In this document: positions 27,522 to 35,660 of the stretch, piece by piece | Position numbering within the stretch: position 1 is the first letter of the stretch | How the letters are laid out: every line of letters begins with the position of its first letter | Assembly: GCA_022072445.1 (NCBI GenBank) | Contig: JAJVHV010000010.1 | Coordinates: 62,001-126,000 of the forward strand | DNA: 64,000 nt | Source: Phycisphaerae bacterium | GTDB lineage: Bacteria; Planctomycetota; Phycisphaerae; UBA1845; Fen-1342 | Direction of reading: 5' to 3' | Translations under genes and position numbers: made by a program | The notes under the pieces: generated by a model | What the model was told of the DNA's origin: nothing | The model's input: the letters and a program-made list of their open reading frames with translations, nothing else | Databases searched by the model: none

Positions 27522-29288
27522 TCACCCCTTCACGCCCGTCACCACCACGCCGCGGATGAACGCCCGCTGCGCCACGAAGAACAGCAGAATGCTCGGAACG
27601 ATCATCAGCACCGACGCCGCCATCAGCAGCTCCGACGTCTCACCGCCGTAGAACGCGCTTTTGAAATTCTGCAAGCCCAGCGCGACGGTCTGCTTGGCGT
27701 CGGAGTTGATGTAGAGCAGCGGGCCGAGCAGATCGTTCCAGGTTCCCATGAACGCGAAGACCGCGACCGTGACGACGATCGGCCGCGAAAGCGGCATCAT
27801 GATCAGCCACCAGGTCGCCAGCGGATTGCAGCCGTCGATGCGGGCCGAGTCTTCGAGGTCGTTGGGAATCGTCAGCATGAACTGCCGGAAGAGAAAGACG
27901 AAAAACGCCGACTGCGCCAGCAACTGCGGGACAATCAGCGGCTTGTAGGTGTCGAGCCAGCCGAGCTTCGCGAACAGCACGAAGGTCGGAATGCTGGTCA
28001 CCTGCCCGGGAATCATCATCGTCGCCAGCAGCATCAGAAACAGCGCGTCGCGCCCGCGGAACTCGAGCCGCGCGAACGCATAGCCCACCAGCCCGCAGCT
28101 CAGCACGTTCCCGATCACCACCGCCGCCGCGATGAACAGTGTGTTGGCCACGTAGCCGGCGAAATTCTGCTCCCGCCACGCAATCGCGTAGTTGTGCCAC
28201 TGCGGCCGGAGCGGAGCCTCCACGCGGATGCGATCGGCGGCCACGGCGATCATGCCCTGCGCCTCGCACTCCAGCCGCCCGTGCTCATCGGGCTGCGCCG
28301 AGCCGGCCACGCGCACCTCGACCGTCTGCCCGAGCACCCCGGCACTCACCAATTCGCGCGTCACGCGCTGCACCGCCCGGGCGTCGAGCGTCACGCTCCG
28401 CGGAGCGTCGAGCAGCTCCACGTTCGCCACGCCGCGGGACTCGTCGCGCCCGACCACGCGCAGCTCGCTGCGCCGGCCGTCGATCTCGGCGAAGCGGCGG
28501 AAGCGGCGCTCGATCCGCAGATCGCCCGCGGGTACGGTCAGCGCTTCCGCCGGCGGCCGCAGCCGGATGGTCGCAATGCCCGCGGCGCTGTTATCGGAGA
28601 GCAGCTCGACGGCCAGCGTGTGCCCGCGCCACTCGATTGTCATCGGCCCCGAAGCGTCGCCACGATTCAACCGCCGGGCGTCGACCTGCGCCGGCGGCGC
28701 ATCGGCCCAGGCGATCTTCACGTGGCCCTCGCGCGGCGGGGGGCTGGGCGTGCAGGTCACGGGCAGGTCCACGCCCAGCGCGCTCCAGAAAACAGCCAGC
28801 TCTTCCACGACGGTCACGTCAGCGGCGGGGACGTCGCGGCGCTCGAACGCGTCGACGACGCGCACTTCGACCGGGCCGCGCTCCGGCAACGCTGTTTCAC
28901 GTGAAACACGGCGGCGGGTGCGGTCGACGTCCGCGAAAAGCTCGGTTTGCGTGCTTCGGTGGAGACTCTGGGCCGGAATGCGAAGTCTGGCGCCCGCGTC
29001 GTGTGCCAGGCGGACGCGGGCCACGCCCGTGCCCGCGTTTTCGCCGTCGTCGATGATCGTCACCGGCAGTTCGGCGTCGTCGATTCGCAAGTAATAGCAG
29101 GGTGTGACCGGGAGCCAGTCGGGCGGGGCGACGCTGAGGCGGTCGTGCGTCTTGAGACTTGCCAGCAGCAGCCAGTAGAGCGGAAAGATGATCGGCAGCG
29201 CACCCGCCACGAGCACGACGAACATCGTCGCGCGGAACCAGGCCGGTTCGCGGCGGCCTTCGCTGGCGATGGGGCGGCGCGCCATCAT
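27522..29288 (-). CDS. Carbohydrate ABC transporter permease (MalG-like) with ~300-residue insertion
   Basis: 588 residues from the ATG at 29288, overlapping the upstream stop by four bases (ATGA). Normal MalG-type permeases have about 280 residues. Here TM1 (20-45) is followed by PPDWLP, then the sequence departs from the family until HNYAIAWREQNFAGYVANTLF (366-385), where the remaining five helices follow normally. The EAA loop is EDSARIDGCNPLATWWLIMMPL (479-500). The inserted segment (about 65-362) should lie outside the membrane and holds three similar units near 76-111, 227-262 and 276-311 with D.....GVA.V.L...........A. pattern. A parS-type site lies within the insertion (codons 127-132). 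Confidence 0.9.
   Translation of the reverse strand: MMARRPIASEGRREPAWFRATMFVVLVAGALPIIFPLYWLLLASLKTHDRLSVAPPDWLPVTPCYYLRIDDAELPVTIIDDGENAGTGVARVRLAHDAGARLRIPAQSLHRSTQTELFADVDRTRRRVSRETALPERGPVEVRVVDAFERRDVPAADVTVVEELAVFWSALGVDLPVTCTPSPPPREGHVKIAWADAPPAQVDARRLNRGDASGPMTIEWRGHTLAVELLSDNSAAGIATIRLRPPAEALTVPAGDLRIERRFRRFAEIDGRRSELRVVGRDESRGVANVELLDAPRSVTLDARAVQRVTRELVSAGVLGQTVEVRVAGSAQPDEHGRLECEAQGMIAVAADRIRVEAPLRPQWHNYAIAWREQNFAGYVANTLFIAAAVVIGNVLSCGLVGYAFARLEFRGRDALFLMLLATMMIPGQVTSIPTFVLFAKLGWLDTYKPLIVPQLLAQSAFFVFLFRQFMLTIPNDLEDSARIDGCNPLATWWLIMMPLSRPIVVTVAVFAFMGTWNDLLGPLLYINSDAKQTVALGLQNFKSAFYGGETSELLMAASVLMIVPSILLFFVAQRAFIRGVVVTGVKG
28893..28908. other. parS: parS-type partition site (inside a coding region)
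   Basis: TGTTTCACGTGAAACA is a perfect 16-bp palindrome identical to the consensus bound by chromosomal ParB proteins in many bacteria. It lies inside the insertion of the permease gene, where it encodes RVSRET. A second identical site is at 59582-59597. A random exact match in 64 kb is very unlikely. Confidence 0.85.
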
Positions 29289-31726
29289 GCCCGCTTACCT
29301 CGCGCCGCCTCGTAGTGCACCCACAGCGGCGAGGATTTGAAGACCAGCGCGGTGAACGCCAGGATGATCGAGAACAGAATCCACGCCAGCGCCGAAGCGT
29401 AGCCCAGCCGGTACTTGAAGAACGCCTCGCGGAAAAGGTGCAGACCGTAGAACAGGGCCGAGTCCGCCGGTCCGGTAAACCCGTCGAAGATGACGAAGGC
29501 CAGGTTGAAGACCTGGAACGAGCCGATGATGCCCATCACGAGGTTGAAGAGGATGACCGGCGAGAGCATCGGCAGCGTGACGTGCACGAATCGCGCCCAG
29601 CGCCCGGCGCCGTCGATCTCGGCGGCCTCGTACAGCTGCGTGGGGATGTTCTGGAGGCCGGCCAGGTAGATGATCATTCCGCCGCCGACCGTCCAGAGAC
29701 TGACGACCACGAAGATGTAGGGGGTAAAGACCTTGCTCTCCAGCCAGGTGATCGGGAAGGGCTGCCCGAAGTACTCGACCAGGTGCGCGATCCAGCCGCC
29801 GACGTTCAGCAGCTCGATCACGCGGTTCACCCAGCCGTGGTTGGCGTCGAAGAGGTGCCACCACAGCACGGCCGTCGCGACCGCGGGCAGCACCGCGGGA
29901 ATGTAATAGAGCGTGCGGAAGAGCGTGATGCCTGGGACGCGCTGGTTCATCATCACGGCCAGAATGACGCCGGCCACCAGCCCGGCCGGCACCGAGAGCA
30001 GCGCGTAGCGGAACGTGACCCAGAGCGATACCCAGAACTTCGGATCGCTGCCGGACAGCGCCAGGCGGTAGTTTTCCGCCCCGATGAACTCGCTGCGCGT
30101 GAACTGCGCCAGCGACTGCCACTGCGCGAATGAGAGCACAAACGAGACCAGGATCGGGCCGGCGGCAAAAACCAGAAAGCCAAGCAGCCACGGCGCCACC
30201 AGCGCGTAGCCCCAGCGCTCCTCACGCCGCGCCAGCAGCGACGGCGGCTTGCGCCGCCCCGCAAAGCGCAGCAGCAGCAAGACGGCCGGCGCCGCCGCCA
30301 ATCCAACCGCCAGCATGCCGAACGACGTGCTGCGGCGGACCGGGCGGTCGCGCTGCAGGATGCGATTGCCCTGCGTGGTCATCAGCTCGCACGCGCGGCG
30401 GGCGTCGTAGGGCGGATTGTCAAGTGCCAGCAGCCGATCGAGCTGATCGTTGATGCACTCGTAAACGTCCATGTAATACTGTCGCGTGAAGAAGGGCGGC
30501 TGGGCGTAGCCGTGCTCGATGTCGTGCGTCAGCACCCACTTGCTGGCCGGACGCGCGTCCGGGTCGCGCGCCAGCGTGCGCTCCAGCATCGAGCGCCGCG
30601 CCGGCATGAAGACCTGATACTGGCTCGTGATGTCCACCCCCGCCGGACTGACCATGAACTTGAGAAAGCGCAGTGCCGCTTCCGGATGCCGGCACTGCTT
30701 CGAGACGCCCCACGCGTTGGTGTAGACAATCGAGGCGCGCGTTCCGTCGGGGCCGCGCGGAAGAGGCGCGATGTCCCAGTCGAGGTTACGGGCTTCGGCG
30801 CGGGTGCGCGGGATGCCGAAGATGCCGTAGACGAACATGCCCAGCGTGCCGCGCGTGATGCCGATGTCCTGCTTGTGCGGCACCTGCCCGGGCGGGCAGA
30901 CGCGATCGACGTATTTCAGCCGCGAGAGGAACTCGAGCGCCTCGACCGTCCGCGGATCGTCCGCCACGACGCGCGTGCCGTCTTCGCTCACCAGCCGGCC
31001 GCCGTTCTGCCGGATGAACGTCTCCGGCCCGTGCTGCCACTTGGCGTAGTGAAAGCCGTAGCTGACGACGCGCGTCGGGTCGAATCCGGGTTGATCGGGC
31101 CGCCGGCCGGCATCGTCGCGGGTCAGCGCCAAGGCGCGCTGCCGCAGCCCCTCCCAATCCCAATCCGCGGTCGGATAGGGCACGTGATATTTGTCGAACA
31201 GGTCTTTCAGGTAGAAGACGACGAAGATGTTGTAGTTCACCGGCATGACGTACAGCCGGCCGTTGCGCATCAACGGCTGCACCGTTTGCGGGAAAAAGTC
31301 CGGCGGCGTCCCGTCCGCACCGCCGAAGAGCGCGGCTTTCAGCTCCGGGTCGGCGTCGAGGTGGGGCGTGAGATCGAGCAGAGCGTCGGCTTCGACGTAA
31401 TAGTCGAGGTTGTCGCACAACACGTAGATCAGGTCGGGCGCCACGCCGGCGGCGATCATCGTGTCGGTCTTGCGCTCCAGGCTGGTCTGAAGTAGATTGA
31501 GGTGAATGTCGGGGTTGGCAGCCTCGAAGGCCGCCTTGATGGCCCGCAGCTCGTCGCGGTCCGGCTTGTACCCGCCGCGGCAGATCGTCAGCAAGATCTT
31601 GTCTTTGGGAAGAGCGGCGGCGTCGCGCAGCGTCAGGCCGCAGACCACGGCGACGGCCAGCAGCCCCAGCAGCAGACCGAGCAGCCAGCGATCGCTGTTC
31701 GCCAGGATGTTGAAGAAGGCGCGCAT
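29285..31726 (-). CDS. Fusion of a sugar-binding protein and a MalF-like ABC permease
   Basis: 813 residues from the ATG at 31726. One TM helix (about 14-32) precedes an extracellular solute-binding domain of the ABC sugar type (44-455): ILLTICRGGYKPDRDELRAIKAAFEAANPDI, APDLIYV, YVMPVNYNIFVVFYLKDLFDKY, and GVSKQCRHPEAALRFLKFMVSP. A second helix (467-488) leads into a complete six-helix permease (503-800) with EAA loop YEAAEIDGAGRWARFVHVTLPML (699-721). Separate proteins in ordinary importers are thus one chain, tethering the receptor to the channel. The partner permease is the next gene (4-bp overlap). No ATPase gene (MsmK/UgpC type) is nearby. Substrate probably a sugar. Confidence 0.92.
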   Translation of the reverse strand: MRAFFNILANSDRWLLGLLLGLLAVAVVCGLTLRDAAALPKDKILLTICRGGYKPDRDELRAIKAAFEAANPDIHLNLLQTSLERKTDTMIAAGVAPDLIYVLCDNLDYYVEADALLDLTPHLDADPELKAALFGGADGTPPDFFPQTVQPLMRNGRLYVMPVNYNIFVVFYLKDLFDKYHVPYPTADWDWEGLRQRALALTRDDAGRRPDQPGFDPTRVVSYGFHYAKWQHGPETFIRQNGGRLVSEDGTRVVADDPRTVEALEFLSRLKYVDRVCPPGQVPHKQDIGITRGTLGMFVYGIFGIPRTRAEARNLDWDIAPLPRGPDGTRASIVYTNAWGVSKQCRHPEAALRFLKFMVSPAGVDITSQYQVFMPARRSMLERTLARDPDARPASKWVLTHDIEHGYAQPPFFTRQYYMDVYECINDQLDRLLALDNPPYDARRACELMTTQGNRILQRDRPVRRSTSFGMLAVGLAAAPAVLLLLRFAGRRKPPSLLARREERWGYALVAPWLLGFLVFAAGPILVSFVLSFAQWQSLAQFTRSEFIGAENYRLALSGSDPKFWVSLWVTFRYALLSVPAGLVAGVILAVMMNQRVPGITLFRTLYYIPAVLPAVATAVLWWHLFDANHGWVNRVIELLNVGGWIAHLVEYFGQPFPITWLESKVFTPYIFVVVSLWTVGGGMIIYLAGLQNIPTQLYEAAEIDGAGRWARFVHVTLPMLSPVILFNLVMGIIGSFQVFNLAFVIFDGFTGPADSALFYGLHLFREAFFKYRLGYASALAWILFSIILAFTALVFKSSPLWVHYEAARGKRA

Positions 31727-31889
31727 GCCTGTGACGCGCAGGATAGCGCGTCGACGGCGCGGGAACAAGCACGGGAAATGTGCGGCGGAGTGGGGTGCGG
31801 CTCGCAGCCGGAGGCGGCAGCGTCGCGCCCGGCTACGGAGATGGCGCGACGGCGTATTGGATTGACCCCGGGGTGGCGCCGGCGGTAAC

Positions 31890-33941
31890 ATGCGAGTGTT
31901 TGGCGTTGCGCCTCGGGCTGGGGACGGAGGTGCGCATGTGCGGGTCGGGGTTGGTCGAGCGAGAGCCGGCGGGCAGCGGCGTGCCGCCGGCGCGGCGTCG
32001 ATATGCGCGGGTCGCGATTCGCGCGATTGGCGCGTTCATCCTCATGAGCGGGGGGGGCAAACTGTCTTAGGGGGTGATCCGTTCTGGGGTGTGTGGCGCT
32101 CGTGGGAAAGACGTCTTGAACCGACGCTCGGCGTGAGCGCCGATCGGATCGTCCAGGTCGGAAACTTCAAGATCGCTTGTTACGACAAGAGCGGCGTCGA
32201 GCAATGGCGCGCCAAGCTGGGGCCGATCGACGAGGATTCGACGACCTGGAGCAGCGTGGACTTCTGGGACGGGTCTGCGAGCGACAGAGTCACTGACGCG
32301 CGCGTCCTGTTCGACCAGTTCAGCAACCGATTTGTCGTCACCACCATCGAGATCGACATCGTTCCCTGTTTCATCGACATTGCCATTTCGAAGACGGCGA
32401 CGCCGGCCAATTCGCGCGGCGACTACAACAACGGCGACCCGGAGGCGGCCTGGTACAAGTTCCGGGTGAACGCGACGCTCTACCCATGCCCGCCGCCTGA
32501 CGAGGCCACGCCCTACTCGATTGACTACCCGACGCTGGCCGTGACCGGCGGCGCGGGTCCTGACGACGGGCTGATCGTCATCACGTCGCGCGAGACGGGC
32601 GGGGCGGAATTGCCGCAGTGTTTCATGGGTCACGGCGTCCACTTCCTTCGAAAGCCACCGACCGGAAGCTGGACGTATGATCCAATCTTCTACGCGTCGG
32701 CCAGCAATTACCGAAACCTCGGCCTGGTAGGGCCGGCAAACGTAAATAACTTCGTGTCGCTTCCAATGCCGGCGCACTTCTTCGGAACCGTTTCACCCGA
32801 AACGGTGTACGTGGCACAGATCGCGTCATTTGGGCAACAGCCTGGAGTTTTAAGGCTGACGGCAGTAACCAACGTTTGGGCCGCGCTCACCAAAGCACAG
32901 CATGATCTATCAGTTGACCAGATCGATCAACTTGCCGGTCCAGTTCCCAAGCAACTTTGCCCGCCCCCGACTGGATCGTCCAGTTGGATTGATCCGACAC
33001 CGGGAAACATCCAGAGCGTTGCATGGCGGAATGGTCGTTTGTATTGCGCGTACGAGCATTTCAAGCCAGCTTACGCGGGTGGTCCGGTTACCCGCTTCGT
33101 AGCCCGCTGGAACGAAATCGATCTCAATGGTTGGCCGCACTCAGGTCAATCGCCAACGGTGCGACAGAAGGGAGTTCTTGACGGTGGTCGTGTGTTCTAC
33201 AACGCGGCCCAGGCTGACGATCGGCCAGTCCATTATCTTTATCCCATGCTCATGCCGATGCCGAACGGCGACATTTCCCTGTTCGTGTCTCGCGCGTACG
33301 AGAAGGGATTCATGAGCCTTCACGCTACTGCCCATCGCGCCGCGCTCGACCCGCTTGATCACATGGGCGCCGCTTTGGCTCTGCTGCGCGGACCGCAGGT
33401 TGGCGTTACGACCCTCGACGAACTCGGCCGCCCAGTCGACGATGGTGATGTCTCATGGGGTGAGTACAACGGCATCGCGCTCGACCCGGCCGACGGCTCA
33501 CGAATCTGGACTGTGGGTGTCGTCGGCCGCTGCGCTCATCCGATCTCGATCTGCACGACGTGCCCCGGCGGGGGCCAGCGTCAGGGAAAGCTCTGGGCCA
33601 GCGTAGGAAGCTACGTCGCATCCACGGCCCCGACGCATGTCCTAACGCTGCGACGGCCGAACGTGGACCTCCCTTCCGCGCGCATCAAGATCATGCCGCC
33701 GGACACCGGCGCGCAGCTCGACACGATCCTGACCTCCACGACGACTTCGGCCCAATACCGATACGCACAGGGAACTGCGGTGACACTTCGCGCACCGGAG
33801 GATGAGGACGTGCCACCGTATGAGTTTGTCCACTGGTTGCTTGACGGCGAACCAGCACCACCGCTTCCTGGCGATCCGCGACAAGTTCAGGTCACGATGT
33901 CGCAAGATCACACGGTCATTCCGCTCTTTCAGCTTCCCTGA
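31890..33941 (+). CDS. Secreted beta-propeller-like protein with InlB-type C-terminal repeat; N-terminus doubtful
   Basis: 683 residues if read from ATG 31890, but the first 60 are Arg/Gly-rich and lack a signal peptide. The believable protein starts around GDPFWGVWRSWERRLEPTLGVSADRIVQVGNFKIACYDKSG. A run of eight G at 32050-32057 lies just before it; a one-base slip there would join it to another frame that has a hydrophobic stretch (VAIRAIGAFILM). The body (about 75-560) looks like a beta-propeller (repeated WDG, DQFSNRFVVTT, VAWRNGRLYCAYE). The tail (575-683) resembles a bacterial InlB/listeria-type repeat: ARIKIMPPDTG...WLLDGEPAPP...VTMSQDHTVIPLF. It is followed after 13 bp by a PEP-CTERM gene. 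Confidence 0.75.
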   Translation: MRVFGVAPRAGDGGAHVRVGVGRARAGGQRRAAGAASICAGRDSRDWRVHPHERGGQTVLGGDPFWGVWRSWERRLEPTLGVSADRIVQVGNFKIACYDKSGVEQWRAKLGPIDEDSTTWSSVDFWDGSASDRVTDARVLFDQFSNRFVVTTIEIDIVPCFIDIAISKTATPANSRGDYNNGDPEAAWYKFRVNATLYPCPPPDEATPYSIDYPTLAVTGGAGPDDGLIVITSRETGGAELPQCFMGHGVHFLRKPPTGSWTYDPIFYASASNYRNLGLVGPANVNNFVSLPMPAHFFGTVSPETVYVAQIASFGQQPGVLRLTAVTNVWAALTKAQHDLSVDQIDQLAGPVPKQLCPPPTGSSSWIDPTPGNIQSVAWRNGRLYCAYEHFKPAYAGGPVTRFVARWNEIDLNGWPHSGQSPTVRQKGVLDGGRVFYNAAQADDRPVHYLYPMLMPMPNGDISLFVSRAYEKGFMSLHATAHRAALDPLDHMGAALALLRGPQVGVTTLDELGRPVDDGDVSWGEYNGIALDPADGSRIWTVGVVGRCAHPISICTTCPGGGQRQGKLWASVGSYVASTAPTHVLTLRRPNVDLPSARIKIMPPDTGAQLDTILTSTTTSAQYRYAQGTAVTLRAPEDEDVPPYEFVHWLLDGEPAPPLPGDPRQVQVTMSQDHTVIPLFQLP

Positions 33942-33954
33942 GGAGGACCACACC

Positions 33955-34710
33955 ATGACTACGATGAAGAGTGCGACATGGTATGTGATGCACATTGGCG
34001 CAGCCGCCGCGCTGTTTGGTGGGAGCATTGCGATAGCACAGGATCCGCCGCGCGTGCGATTTTTCTTCGACACGAATGGCGTCGGCGAGCAGGGCGACCG
34101 CGGCAGTGGTGACTTGAGCTTCGAGAATCCTGTGGCACCGGGTGCCGACCGACTCTACTTGTACGGACAGTTTCTGAGCACACGGTATGACCAGTGGATC
34201 GGCATGGGATTTGACATTCAAGTGACCGGTGGGGGCCGAATCACGTCGTGGCACATTTACAACCACACGACCGGATTGGGGTCTCGTTGGCAGGAAGGCG
34301 TGCGGATGAGTGGGCAGACGCCGACCCCGTTCGTGAACGACGCCACGGTCGTATCGACCGGCATTGGTATGTTTCTTAAAGACGCGACGGTCTTTGATTC
34401 ACGCCACTTTCGCTCGCATCAGGAGGATCAGGTAACCGCGTTCGGCAACACTCTGCTAGGGTATATCGACGTCGACTCGAACGGCAGCCCGTACTCAGAA
34501 GTCCGCCTCGGAGTGGGCTCCTTTGGCTTTGATGCGAGAAACGTGTTTCCGATCGGCGTCGCCTTCGGCTTCGGCGACGAAGGCGCCGGCATCGAGAGCA
34601 ACAGCTACGGCGTGCAGAGCCCGATCGCCGACGCGACTATCATCCCCGAGCCAACCACGCTGCTGTCGGCGCTCGCAGCCGGCGCGGTATGGGTCAGCCG
34701 GCGACGCTGA
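33955..34710 (+). CDS. PEP-CTERM sorting-signal protein
   Basis: 251 residues from ATG 33955, with AGGAGG eight bases upstream (33941-33946). N-terminal signal peptide (VMHIGAAAALFGGSIAIAQ) and a C-terminal PEP-CTERM tripartite signal: PEPTTLL, hydrophobic helix, RRR. Such proteins are exported, processed by an exosortase and held in or released from the envelope; no exosortase gene is in the window. The body starts PPRVRFFFDTNG and ends with SPIADATIIPEP, close to the neighbouring gene's STLADATIVPEP. Cotranscribed with the beta-propeller gene. Function otherwise unknown. Confidence 0.9.
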   Translation: MTTMKSATWYVMHIGAAAALFGGSIAIAQDPPRVRFFFDTNGVGEQGDRGSGDLSFENPVAPGADRLYLYGQFLSTRYDQWIGMGFDIQVTGGGRITSWHIYNHTTGLGSRWQEGVRMSGQTPTPFVNDATVVSTGIGMFLKDATVFDSRHFRSHQEDQVTAFGNTLLGYIDVDSNGSPYSEVRLGVGSFGFDARNVFPIGVAFGFGDEGAGIESNSYGVQSPIADATIIPEPTTLLSALAAGAVWVSRRR

Positions 34711-34715
34711 CCAGG

Positions 34716-34785
34716 CCGAAGATTGAGGGGCGCGAAAGCTCGCTGGCCGACGCGATCATCATCCCCGAACTGGCGACGCTGGCCA
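34716..34785 (+). pseudogene. Remnant of a third PEP-CTERM gene tail
   Basis: Read in frame from 34716 the DNA gives PKIEGRESSLADAIIIPELA, parallel to VIEIDGRESTLADATIVPEP near the end of the next gene. The PEP motif has decayed to PEL and no hydrophobic-Arg tail or upstream body follows, so this looks like the residue of a duplicated and deleted paralogue between the two intact PEP-CTERM genes. Confidence 0.65.
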
Positions 34786-34803
34786 CTGTCCGGGAGGCGT
34801 ATC

Positions 34804-35523
34804 ATGCACCGTCTTAGACTGTTGATTGTTCTTAGCGTGACGGCCGTAGGAAGTGAGGCCTGGGCGGCGCGCTTCTGGTTCTCGCTGTCTGGTGTCGACG
34901 AGTTCCAACCCATTGACGGCACCCCGAGCGAGTTCACGGATTTCTTTAACGGTGTCAACCCAGAGCTTTCCGCCGATGTGGGTCGCGCCCGGCTCTACAT
35001 CTGGGGGACGCGCGATCCGTTCACTGACGGCGAGTACTTTCTGATCAGTTGGGACATTACGGCTTACGTCAGTCAGGGCAACGTACATCTCGTAGACAGC
35101 CGTATGTACAACTATTTCACCCCCGATGGGCGCCAGCGTTGGGACCTCGTTTTTCAGGGGACGCTTCTTGCCAATAAGCTCGATAACGCGAGCATGGTCG
35201 CGCAGTCGAATGGGTATGGATTCGGCTACAAGGGCGATGACCTGCAGCGCGATCCCGCGACCGACTCCATGCTGCTGGGCTTCGTCGAGCTGGAAATGTC
35301 GCCCGACGCGCGCGCCGACATCTTCTTCGGCGTCGGACCGGGCGGCATGGACGACATCCCCCTCCAGGAATTGTACTTTGGCTGGGGCGACGACCCAGTG
35401 ATCGAGATCGACGGCCGCGAGAGCACTCTGGCCGACGCGACCATCGTCCCCGAGCCGCCGACGCTGGCCCTGTTCCTGGCGGCGGGCGCCGCGACGATGC
35501 GCCGCCCACGCCGCCGGGCGTAG
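34804..35523 (+). CDS. PEP-CTERM sorting-signal protein (paralogue)
   Basis: 239 residues from ATG 34804. The signal peptide is MHRLRLLIVLSVTAVGSEAWA; the C-terminus has PEPPTLALFLAAGAATMRRPRRR, a PEP-CTERM signal. It resembles the preceding protein in layout: an early RFWFSLSGVDEF segment like RFFFDTNGVGEQ there, ARLYIWGT against DRLYLYGQ, LLGFVELEMSP against LLGYIDVDSN, and GRESTLADATIVPEP at the end. The gene copy between them has decayed (34716-34785). Likely an envelope or surface protein; no enzymatic motif seen. Confidence 0.9.
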   Translation: MHRLRLLIVLSVTAVGSEAWAARFWFSLSGVDEFQPIDGTPSEFTDFFNGVNPELSADVGRARLYIWGTRDPFTDGEYFLISWDITAYVSQGNVHLVDSRMYNYFTPDGRQRWDLVFQGTLLANKLDNASMVAQSNGYGFGYKGDDLQRDPATDSMLLGFVELEMSPDARADIFFGVGPGGMDDIPLQELYFGWGDDPVIEIDGRESTLADATIVPEPPTLALFLAAGAATMRRPRRRA

Positions 35524-35660
35524 AATGCCGCGTCGCCGGCGCCAGAGCAAGCACGGGAACCGGCGCGCCTCGGCGTCCCACGCCTTCTGACGGACCTGCG
35601 CATTCTCCAGCCCTGACCCCGCCGCCGCAGCTTCCGCTTCAAATTGACGCACACGCCGAC

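Noticed and set aside
32783-32802. Third parS-like site (GTTTCACCCGAAAC)
   Set aside because: Centre differs from the consensus and symmetry is imperfect; only two exact sites accepted.
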